A stretch of 64,000 nucleotides of DNA, from contig OW804098.1 of the NCBI GenBank assembly GCA_942159475.1, positions 3,324,383-3,388,382 on the forward strand. Reading direction: 5' to 3'. Under the pieces are notes generated by a model. It was not told the DNA's origin and did not search any database. It saw only the letters and a list, made by a program, of their open reading frames with translations. Both the position numbers and the translations under genes were made by a program. The first letter of the stretch is position 1, and the number at the start of each line of letters is the position of its first letter. This stretch comes from Sthenelais limicola. Taxonomy: Eukaryota; Annelida; Polychaeta; Phyllodocida; Sigalionidae. Below are positions 54,337-63,617 of this stretch, piece after piece.

Positions 54337-54726
54337 TAGACCCTCCATTGACAAACTACAGAAACTTCAAAATAGAGCCTTAAGATTAATCCTAAATATG
54401 CCATATATGATACTCAGATAAATCAATTACATAATACAGCCAAAATTCCACTACTTTTTAATAGAAGAATAACACACCTAAGATTTCTAGCTTTTAAAAG
54501 AAAATCAAATCCTTTCTATACAAATACACAAAATAGGGATACCAGACAAAATGATGGACCAATCCTTAAAATTCCTAGGTACAAATCAAAATTGGGTGGA
54601 AACTCTGTGCAGGTAAAATGTGCAACTGCATGGAATGAATTAACGCCCAGACAAAGAAATATTGGCACTATGGAAACACTAAAATCTAACCAAAAAGATT
54701 GGCTAAATAGCCTATTTCTAGAATAA
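54337..54726 (+). pseudogene. LINE B ORF2 tail, last part
   Basis: After LINE C the LINE B frame resumes RPSIDKLQKLQNRALRLILN, then shifts. The final segment reads NQLHNTAKIPLLFNRRITHL ... SKLGGNSVQVKCATAWNELT ... KDWLNSLFLE and stops at TAA 54724. It is collinear with the last 110 residues of LINE A. Confidence 0.8.
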
Positions 54727-55302
54727 ACTAAAAATTAAAAATCACTGTTAAATTATAACTATACAAAATACAATTTAGAAAATAATTTATAAAAATCTAT
54801 TTACTTCTCCAGTATATCTTTATGGCCAAATCCTTCTTTTCGATATTCACATACCCCAAGATACCACATTGTATATAGTCTTTTATCCTCTAAACAGAAA
54901 CAGAAGCATAACACTCCACCATAATGAATCTGAGTGGCAAATGTTTATCTGTCTTTTATATCCTGAAACACATCAAATTTGATCACTAACACTCCACATT
55001 TCAATGTCTGAGTGGCACAGTGAAAGGAAATTATCAATCGATTTCATTTTATCCTTTATCTAATATCTTTTATATATAAACATATATTCTATTTTATTTT
55101 ATTTTACCACCTCTGTCTAAAATTAAAGACTCGAGATATTGAAAAAATCTGACATAAAACAGCTCATTAGAAATGCATAATAATTTTTCATCAACTGGAC
55201 AAAGAATTCACTGTAAAATACATCTCGCCAACTTGGCCCAACAGAACTAACCCCGAAAAGGGGAGTTGTGAAACCAAGTGTAAATAAAATCTTTAAAAAA
55301 AA
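54727..55302 (+). other. LINE B 3' UTR with stem-loops and GAAA hairpin
   Basis: It contains AA/GCAA stem-loops at 54904-54946 and 54983-55023, then CCCCGAAAAGGGG at 55251-55263 and the AAATAAAATC tail. The same order occurs in the tail at 34398-34642. LINE RTs commonly recognise a 3' structure, so these are candidates. Confidence 0.7.
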
Positions 55303-55349
55303 AAGATGGCCGACCCTGGCACAGAAAACCTCCAATTCGGGCTTCGACA

Positions 55350-56879
55350 TATAGTAATTCTGTGATATACGAGGGAGATTTTGAAAATCTTTGCTCTGAT
55401 GTTCTCCTATTGGAAGATTGGCCCTTGTTGGACGGTGTCAGGAGTCAGTTTAAGCCGAAATCGTGGCTTAAATGGTTGAAAACAACGGATTCATTTGACG
55501 TTGACGCCCACTTTGTGTTGGATGGGGTTGTGCATGGGTTTGCGGTTGTGGATCCTGAGGCCGTGTTTAACTCTTATGACTGTAAGAACTATTCTTCCTG
55601 CAAATCGCACTTTGATAATATGAACAAAACTATAAAAAAGGGGTTGGATTGTGGAAAATTATCTATCGTCAACGAGAAACCTTTTTGTATACATGCACTC
55701 GGAGCTTTACCAAAGAAAGATGGGTCGATCAGACCCATCACAGACTGCAAAAGACCACTGAATGCTTCCGTTAATTGTTATACATCCTAAGTCTTCTCTC
55801 GATTTAGTTATGCTAGAATCAAAGACATCGCCTTGACTATTCCACCTGGATCTTACCTTGGGTCTGTAGATATAATAGCTGCATATAGATCCGTGATGAT
55901 CAGGCCATCCCAGAGAAAATATTTCGGTTTGAGGTGGAATATAAATGGCGGGAATTCCTTCATCATAGATAATTTCCTGTGCTTCGGAGCCCGAGCTGCA
56001 CCTTTTATTTTCACCTGAATTACTGACTGTGTCACTAGGATGCTTCGTCGTAGAGGTGTCAATATCCATAGTTTTCTCGACGATTTCCTCATCATTGCAA
56101 GCTCTTATGAAAAATGTGTTGAAGACCAACGTCTACTTATTCATATACTGAGAGATTTAGGCTTCTACATATCATGGTCCAAGGTTACCTCTCCAGCTAC
56201 TGCCTGCGTTTACCTGGGCGTTTTGTTCGACACTGTGAGCTATACCATCTCTCTTCCACACACGAAAGTAATGAAAGTATGGGAGTCACTCCTGTTCTTT
56301 GAAAATAAGAAGAGAGCCACTCTTACTCACCTTCAAAAGTTTACTGGCCTTCTATCATACTCTGCCAGAGCTGTATGTGGAGGCAAGGAGCATCTCTATC
56401 CATTCTTCAATGCCCTAAAGCTGATCGGTTCACAACGTAGTATCACCATTTCTCAGGAATTTGTGGCTAGTTTGGCTTGGTGGAAATCTAACCTTGTCAA
56501 TTTAAATGGTGTTTCCATGATAAATACCTGTGATATTAACATTGATTCGTCTATTTTATGTGTATTGGACCACAAGACATTTGTAAACCTATGCTCAACC
56601 TCAGTGGGAGAGGTGGTGGTATTACCAAGCTGCTGTTTCGACAAACCTAGCTGCAGAGAGATTGCTTCCCTTTGGTGTTTTCTCAACTATTCTGCAAAAA
56701 AGCTGGCAAAGTCGACTTGTGTTTTTTTTTGTTCCTTTCTTCTGACTCAACGATTACTTATGTCCATACAAGCCCCTTGTGATCATGTGTCATGTCTACT
56801 AAAGGACATCTTCTGGTGGAAGTTTATGTATGATATTAATATCATTCCTTCATTGAATTGCAGGCAACTTACTCGGTGA
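55350..56879 (+). pseudogene. DIRS B reverse transcriptase-RNase H
   Basis: One frame runs from before 55362 to TGA 56877 with in-frame stops at 55788-55790 (TAA) and 56016-56018 (TGA). RT blocks: DGVVHGFAVVDPEAV, LGALPKKDGSIRPITDCKRP, SVDIIAAYRSVMI (first catalytic Asp), CFGARAAPFIFT, HSFLDDFLIIAS (FLDD active site) and YLGVLFDTVSYTISLP. Then RNase H-like sequence with weak acidic motifs (CREIASLW). The absence of frameshifts over 1.5 kb contrasts with the stops. No ATG is evident at the start; ATG 55306 is in another frame. Confidence 0.82.
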
Positions 56880-57803
56880 GGCTGAATTATTGAAATTAAA
56901 TGCCCTGGCCCCGTCTACTCAAGCAACTAGAAGATCTCAATGGAACAAATACTATCATTTCTGCGATTATCACCATCTACCTTACTATCCAGTGAGAGCA
57001 GAAATTGTGGGAGCCTTGATAGTATCCTTGGTCGATAAATTGAGCTACTCATCAATTAACAATCTAATATCAGCTCTAAATTTCTTGTCTAAGTGGCACA
57101 ATGGACCTGATCTACGTGAAGATTTTGGTCTATCCTTGTTGCTTTCGGGAGTGAAACGCAAGCTGGGTGATAAGACAAGGCCTAAAGATCCTATTCTACC
57201 TGTGGACCTTTATAAAATGTATTAGTTTGTCAATTTCAACATAGAGTCAGAGATGTTATCATGGCTGGGCGTTATCATCTTGTACAGATCCCTCCTTAGA
57301 AAATGTCATATATTCTCCTCTAATTCTTTGGAGGATGTTCATCTTCTGACGAGATCAAGTGTTAGCTTCAACGACTGGGGTATGATCATCAATGTTTCAT
57401 GATCGAAGACCATTCAATACAACCAAAGAGAATTTCAATGCCCCATTGCCTATGTTAGTTCTTGCCTGTGTGCTGTGTCTGCCTACAAGAATTATATCAA
57501 GGAGTATCCTGGGCCTTTATCATGGCCGATTATCTGTGATAGAAGTGGTTCTCCTGTGTCATACGAAAGTACTCTGAAAAAATTTTAATCGTGGGCGAAA
57601 TCTGCAAATATTCAGAAAGATATTGGCATGCATGGACTCAGGAGAGGAGCGGCAACTTTTATGCATGTCAATGGTGTCGACTTAACTGATATTAAGTTGG
57701 CGGGGGATTGGTCATCTATGTGTGTTTTGAAATATTTGACCACCTCCATTGACCATAGGATCTCCATCGAAAAAAAGGTGGCCTCTTCTCTATCTGGTTT
57801 CTA
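56875..57803 (+). pseudogene. DIRS B tyrosine recombinase
   Basis: The frame starts at about GEAELLKLNALAPSTQATRR and encodes a core-binding domain (SINNLISALNFLSKWHNG). In the same frame, after stops at 57223-57225, about 57400 and about 57586, come ILYRSLLRKCHIF (Arg region), MHGLRRGAATFMHVNGVDLT (His-x-x-Arg) and AGDWSSMCVLKYLT (Tyr nucleophile), ending SSLSGF-TAA at 57803. All catalytic motifs persist, no frameshift is seen, and three stops inactivate it. Confidence 0.82.
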
Positions 57804-58189
57804 AAATTGCTTCTCCAACGCGTCCATACTTCTTCTACCTGGGCTGGGCTCTATGTCCACGTTTGGTATATCATCCAAAGAAGCAAATAAACCTGAACTG
57901 CTGAGATTTATTGGTCGCCTTTATTTCTTCCTGTTTATTCGTCAATCTATTCTCCAGCTAATATTACAATCGATCAAATTTATGTAAATGGTCAATTCAC
58001 ATGAAATGGAGTCAGTCAGTGTTTTTCAATTTTTATTATTTCATTATTTTTTCATTTCCATTAAGATCCCACTTTGAGATTTGGCCATCCAGGTCTGAAA
58101 ACTAAAATTTTTTTAGAATTGCTTCTATTGGTTTATTCTTTTTTTAATATTGTAGTCAGGACTGTGATTAGAACTCTGATGATAAGGGC

Positions 58190-58330
58190 GCCGAAGATTA
58201 ATACATATTTGTACATAGATAAGGATTTAAATTAAAAATAAATAAAAAAGATATGCACATAATGTTTTAAAATTTGTTTGTACTTGATAGGTCTGGACAT
58301 AATAATTGACTCTTTGAAAACAATAATGAG
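58190..58330 (+). repeat. Relative of the Harbinger-like MITE core
   Basis: This segment resembles 10300-10430: CATATTT(c/g)TACAT, AAGGATTTAAATTA and AAATAAATAAAA, then ATATGC(c/a)CATAATGTTTT. The CACGAATT-rich flanks of the MITE are absent. Confidence 0.55.
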
Positions 58331-59602
58331 ATGACAAAAACTGTCCATGTGATGTGATTAAAGTGCTGCACAGTCCTACACTCTAATAAAAAAACCGGAA
58401 AGGTCATTAGTCTGAAAAGGGGTTTGTTTTATTAACCCTAGGGGGCTTTGAGGGTGAGTTTCCCATGTGCAGTGCTAACTATGGTTGTCCTAATTGTAGT
58501 TTCACTTTCCATAAGTCAATTTAGCATGGTAAGAGCTTTCATAAGAGCCTATTAGGAAGGTTCTATGATGATTTTGAAAATTTGACCCTTGTGAGCTACA
58601 AATTGTCAGCCATCTTGGATTTGAAGGTCAAAGCAAGGTCAAATCATCAAACTGATATCAGATATGACTTCCTCAACCCCCAAAACCCTAATAACCATAT
58701 ACTGGACTGCACTTTCGCGAGGGTCGCCCCGCTCATTTTTTTATTTACCCTTCATGATGTCAAATCCACTAAGAAACCAACCTCTACTCTCAATGGTCAC
58801 ATAAGTGCTCCAGATGACCTACTAATATTTGAAAAGATGAAATCTAGTCAATTTCAATGATGGTAAACAAAGGTCATGTAATAATTGCCTATCTACATGT
58901 ATATTCTACATGAGGATTTCATAATTTTCCTGAAAATATAGAACATTTGGTAGAACATTTTTAAATGAAATGGACGAAATTTTCCTCTAGGAAAGGTGTA
59001 TTCTAAATGTCTTTTATAGGGATAACTGTCACCTAACTTGTAGTCTCAATTACTTTGTACCTTGGTAAACCATATTATGACAAGTTCTACCAATTGGTCC
59101 TGAAGGTAGGGGATTTCAATACACCTATTCATTATTTTCTTTGAGAACCTTCAGAAATACGGTGGGCTTTATTTCAAAATGTTTTGGCATGTCTACACGG
59201 AAATGTAAGAAGTATAGAACACATGCAAAAATATACCAAAACATAGGATTGTTTTAAAATATAGAAATATATGGACGATATGAGGCTTGGCTGTAATAAC
59301 GAACACATTATTCTACCCTGACATAGGTGAAATAAGGTTTTCGGCCATAGGTGTGGTGAAATAAGGTGTTTTTTTCATGAGAATTTGCAGGTACCATTAC
59401 AATTTTTTTTGTAGGTAAAAATGGCCGGCGTGGGGCTTGTTGACGTCGGCCACATTGGCCGGCGCCATTAAAAAGTTTTCGGGAACACTGATTAGGGCTC
59501 ATATACAGTGACAATTCTGAAAACGTATCAAATAATTGTTAATCGACATGAAAACATTCCGTCCTAGCCATGCCGGAGCCTTGGCCTGGCCTTATTGCTG
59601 AG

Positions 59603-59732
59603 CGCAGAGGCTAAAATGCTTGGAAATAATGACCATCGATTGAATATAACAGCAGAAAGGTTTAAGTTTAGCATATAATTCACGTTATATGCAAGAACTA
59701 TTCTGAAAAAATGATTCAAATCGCTAAGAAAC
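59603..59732 (+). repeat. Dispersed repeat, copy 2
   Basis: Matches 7827-7963 with scattered substitutions and small indels, same orientation. Confidence 0.75.
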
Positions 59733-60019
59733 GACCTGGACCCTCGCTCCACCTATGTGGAAATCATATTATTAGACATTCGAGCATAACTTTCCCGAAG
59801 ACATGTTTTGTCAACAACTATGCCGGTCAGGACGCAATATTCTAGGATGTAACTTCACTTGCAATGTATGTTCATTAACACTTCATTAACAATGCGATTA
59901 TATATATTATGCGTATGGCGATTGGTGTTTGTGTGTGTTGCGAGGGGTCGGGGGTGGGGTGCATCTAAAGAACACCCAGTTACATCAACCAACAATAGTT
60001 TCCCCAGTGCCTGATCGAT

Positions 60020-60117
60020 GTAAGCCTATTAGACTGATATTCTTTTCATGCACTCATGCATTTTACTGTCAGTCATCCTTTATACAGTTAAAGCAGTTCA
60101 ACTTGTAATAATAATAG
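60020..60117 (+). repeat. Dispersed retroposon 3' end with (TAA)n, copy 2
   Basis: Matches 18191-18291 (ATTAGACTGATATTCTT, GTTCAACTTGTAATAATAAT). Confidence 0.65.
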
Positions 60118-60151
60118 CCTTTTTTTTCTCCATGTTACAGTGTACAAGTAT

Positions 60152-60205
60152 TAAGATAAGATAAGATACTACTTTATTTATCGAGATTAACATAGTACAA
60201 TAATA
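60152..60205 (-). repeat. Retroposon tail with (TAAGA)n, copy 2
   Basis: AAGATAAGATAAGATACTAC is followed by TTTATTTATCGAGATTAAC, like 8271-8320. Read on the minus strand it is a retroposon 3' end. Confidence 0.5.
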
Positions 60206-60276
60206 AACAATGCAAATATAATAAACGAAAGAACGACAAACAGGTAGGCAGACATCTAGATTAATAATCTAGCTAT

Positions 60277-60433
60277 TATAGCAAGAACAGCATAGTATCG
60301 CGTATGAGGGGGGCTATATTTATATTCTCCGAGTATGGCCGAAAACAACGAGGCCGTAGGCCGAGTTGTTTTTTCGGGCATACGAGGAGAATATAGGCCC
60401 CCAAAGACGCGATACTTTGCTATTCTTGCTTTT
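60277..60433. mobile_element. Foldback element with arms of about 75 bp
   Basis: The left arm contains GCATAGTATCGCG and later GGCCGAAAACAAC; the right arm has GTTGTTTTTTCGGGC and CGCGATACTTTGC. The arms are complementary over most of their length around GAGGCCGTAGGCCGA. It has no coding capacity and resembles a MITE or foldback element. Confidence 0.7.
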
Positions 60434-61129
60434 ATTCCATGATTCTTAACTTAAAACAACTTTATTTGCATTAATTTCATCAAACCGTGTTGTCCCCCAA
60501 GTCTTGAACAGTCGTGACGTCACTGTACAATACAGGGAATTTATATTGTCCACCTTGTGAGCGGCAAGTATATCGATTATATTGTATGCTCACGGCCAAA
60601 TCATGGAATAAATATAGATGGGCGTGCTGATCACCAGTCCGACTGTCATCTATCATTTAAAGATAGCTTAATCTATACATAATATCAGGGCTTATAACCA
60701 TGTTTGGCTCTAAAACTTTAAGTACTGTTTAAGAATTAATCTTCAACCATATTGTTGACTATCAATTTTTTATTATTATTGGTATGTATTTTACCAGTCA
60801 ATGTAGATTTAAGTGTTTGTGAATGTGCTTTTGTAATTTTGTACAAATTATGCCTAGGGTACCTTGGTCTTGAAAGAACAGCTCTGAGCTGAAAGACAGC
60901 CACATTTTGAAAAGTGTCCATACTATGACACCAATGACCTATAGTCTCAGTCAGTCAGGAGAACGGGTCTACTTGGATTACCTCCCGGCTATGGAGAGGG
61001 GTGTGTCTGGATACTCCAGCTGGTGCTGCCCCGGGTGGCGACCAGTGGAAGCACTCCCAGGAGCTAGTCGTGCCCCCTATTGCCAGCCCCATGCGAACAC
61101 ATTGGGATAGTGGGGCTGGCCTACAGACT

Positions 61130-61560
61130 CACAGGGGCGGATCCAGGGGGGGGGGTTTCGGGGGTTCGACCCCCCCCCTTGGGCACCATGATGCCCTTTT
61201 TGCCCTACTTAAATGTGCCCTTTTTGCAGCCCAAAAGTGCCCTTTTTTCAGGCCAAAAGTACCCTTTTTGCAGCCTCAAAATGCCCTTTTTGCAGCCCAA
61301 AAGTGCCCTTTTTTCCCCACCCCAAATTGCCTTTTCTCCCACCCCAAATTGCCATTTTTTCCACCCCAAAGTGCCCTTTTTTCTCACCCCAAATTGTCTT
61401 TTTTCTGCCACAAATGGTCTTTTTCCTGTCCCAAAACGATCAATTTGTCTCAAAATTTTGGGGCTACAGCAATGTGACAATCTGACCATTCACTGTGTAA
61501 CTTATCTATTTGCCCCCCATATTTGCCCCCCATATTTGCCTAAAGGGGTCGTTTTCGACC
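61130..61560. repeat. Tandem-like CCC-rich repeat with GGTTCGACC head
   Basis: It begins GGGGCGGATCCAGG with G runs and GGGTTCGACCCC, then about ten degenerate units of about 22 bp built on AAAGTGCCCTTTTTGCAGCC. It stays open in several frames at once, giving Phe/Pro/Cys-rich peptides, which is a composition effect. Confidence 0.6.
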
Positions 61561-61718
61561 CACCCTATATCTCAGAACTTATTTAAGGAAATTTCACCAA
61601 ATTTCTCTCATGTTCTCACAGTACCTTCCTATAATCAGTTTTAAGATGATTAAACAATTTGCAACCTTTGGTTTAAATTGGTTAAAAAGGGCCTCATTAT
61701 GACAAATGATAATTTTTC

Positions 61719-61807
61719 AACTGGTTTTCTGACTGGAATCTATTAATTGTTTGAAAAAGTAAACTGGTTTTCTGACTGGAATCTATTAATTGTTTGAAAA
61801 AGTAAAA
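61719..61807. repeat. 44-bp tandem duplication
   Basis: AACTGGTTTTCTGACTGGAA through GAAAAAGTAA occurs twice in tandem. A related segment (GGGCCTCATT...TTTTTCAACTGG) also occurs at 61690 and 62373. Confidence 0.85.
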
Positions 61808-61910
61808 GGGGAAATTAGGCTATAATGTAAATGTTTTCAAGTGGATACAAGATATTGAATTCTAATGGTGATTAGAGTGTGGCCCATATTGTTTTTATTT
61901 TGAAATAGAT

Positions 61911-62318
61911 CAATTGTGATGTGTTTCAGGAAAATGAGTCATAAGTCGCAAAATTGAAATTTTTCAAAGTGTTTTTCAAAGATCCCTTTATTGAAATATT
62001 CTGATTGTTAGAGGGTCTAGTGCTTGTAGCCATATAAATTTGTGTCACAAATTTCAGGACATTGTATGAAATAGATCCCTGAATTTTGAAAGCCTTTGTA
62101 TAGAGTATATTTAGTTAGTTTACTGGTAATTGCCCATCCAGAAACATTGCAAAACTAAAATATAGAAATACTTAATATATTAAGAAATACTTATATATTA
62201 GGTGTCCCAGTGTTTAGTACCATTGGAATCACCTTGTTCTCCTTTTTCAAATAGGATGATATCTCAAAATTCATTTTTTGCGACTTATGACTCATTTTCC
62301 TGAAACACATCTCAATTA
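61911..62318. mobile_element. Foldback element with inverted ends of about 45 bp
   Basis: The left end GATGTGTTTCAGGAAAATGA followed by GTCATAAGTCGCAAAA is matched by its exact reverse complement at 62277-62312, and the homology extends a few bases on both sides. The 300-bp interior has no ORF. A short relative lies at 19999-20063. Confidence 0.8.
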
Positions 62319-63002
62319 TTTGTGTGATTTGTATTTAATAGTTTGAATTTTGCCTGAATTTTGAGGTTGAATAGGGCCTCATTGCGACCCAAATTGATTT
62401 TTCAACTGGCCTTTTATCTTGATATGTTGCTTTCATTGTTGGGAATTTGTTTCTAATTTTACAAAAATATCATTAGTCATTTCAATCCCAGGAATTTTGT
62501 CCAACTAATGTGTTATAGTTTTTGTCATTATGGTGACATAAGTATATCCCATTTGAAGCTATTTTACAAAGCCCTCAGCCAAATTCCACCTGTTTCTGGC
62601 CTAAATTGTGAATATCGATTTTGTAAAAAATTATGTCAAAAAACTATAAGGAGAAAGACTAAAATAATCAGTCGTTTACTGAAAGAGGGGGATGAATTGG
62701 AAAGAGAATTATTTTGATATCAGAAAATAACCCCCAAACCATTGTAAGTATTGATCATCTGGTATTGAGACTACAGGTACTTATCATAGATAGAAAGACT
62801 CTTTACACAAAATATGGTTCTCATCTGTCTCATCTTTATGGGAATCATTGAGTTTTCAATAAATTCCAACAATGAAGGCTCTATTTTCGTCACAGTATGT
62901 GAGGACAGATATTCAAAAGGCACAAAAAGACCAACTCCCCAATCCGATTTTGTTGGAATAAAGTTTTCCTGAAAGCATAAAACCTATATATATATATATA
63001 TA

Positions 63003-63499
63003 TGTAGTGAATACGGTTTTAAATAGATCCGAGACAATTGGTCTGACCGGGCGTTGCTATAATTGGGTGCACGCGCCTCAACTGAACGCGCTCCCGGTTC
63101 AGAAATGGCCTTTCGGATTCCCGCCTTTTCTTACTTGGACAGAGTTCCAGTAAACCAATATCAAAGGTAACTTAAATCTAGTCAACTCTTTTACCATAAT
63201 GTGTCTTAGAGTGCTTCCGGATGCTCCGGTAAGACTCCGTGTTGTTTCACTGTGTTACTCCTATGTAAAACCATGTTAACTGTTTGACTCTCAACACCTG
63301 CAATGATCGTGTACCATAATTGCCACTTGTCCTTTGAGGCCAATACCTGGTCACCTCTGTTGGGTCCGATAAACACTATCGGACATGGTTTGTGTGGAGA
63401 ATAAAGCCTGTGATACCTAAAGAGCTGTGTGTCTGGTCTTCTTTCCCTTCGCGAGAATAGATATCGAACTTGGGTAGTGTGAGACGGAAAAACACTACA
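63003..63499 (+). repeat. 5' LTR of a second LTR retrotransposon
   Basis: 497 bp starting TGTAGTG and ending CACTACA, immediately followed by a primer binding site. It contains GAGAATAAAGCC, a polyadenylation signal. It inserted at a TA microsatellite. The 3' LTR is outside the window. Confidence 0.8.
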
Positions 63500-63518
63500 A
63501 TTGGTGCCGTAAACCAGT
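63500..63518 (+). promoter_or_regulatory. Primer binding site of second LTR element
   Basis: ATTGGTGCCGTAAACCAGT directly follows the LTR. It shares its first eleven bases with the site of the Gypsy element at 40572 and then differs. Confidence 0.7.
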
Positions 63519-63617
63519 TTCTGGCCGCAGACCTTGTTGATAGTGTGACTGTTGTTTCTTGGTGAAACAGGACTGCGTTGTGCAGAGGTTCGGAGATTGG
63601 CTGATAGACCCGACCAA

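Larger units (their letters stand above)
36011..55302 (+). mobile_element. LINE B, full-length non-LTR element with two insertions
   Basis: Plus strand: 5' UTR (36011-36090), ORF1 with NADAR-like domain, SGNH esterase ORF, 1-kb inter-ORF region, EN-RT ORF2 split by a Gypsy element (40169-50171 including the duplicated TCAG) and by LINE C (about 52025-54336), then a 3' UTR ending AAATAAAATCTTTAAAAAAA at 55302. AAGATGG at 36004-36010 recurs at 55303-55309 as the target duplication within DIRS B. Without its insertions the element is about 7 kb. Confidence 0.85.
34643..57960 (+). mobile_element. DIRS element B, split by LINE B
   Basis: Plus-strand DIRS blocks: gag-like ORF1 (35050-36002), RT-RNase H (55350-56879) and tyrosine recombinase (about 56875-57803). 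LINE B with its own insertions (36011-55302) separates gag from pol, flanked by AAGATGG on both sides. The outer borders are estimates. The coding parts carry premature stops, so this copy is inactive. Confidence 0.7.
57804..63002. other. Gene-free region with repeats
   Basis: No gene with a recognisable domain was found on either strand. The region holds foldbacks (60277, 61911), dispersed repeats (58190, 59603, 60020, 60152), a CCC/GGG-rich repeat cluster (61130) and a TA microsatellite that the next LTR element abuts. Confidence 0.55.

Noticed and set aside
61150..61185. tRNA-like B box (GGGTTCGACCCC)
   Set aside because: No A box, acceptor stem or anticodon arm can be placed; it is a G-run/C-run hairpin at the head of a repeat.
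61001..61586. Overlapping Phe/Pro/Cys-rich ORFs on both strands
   Set aside because: They are produced by the CCC/TTT-rich 22-bp repeat.
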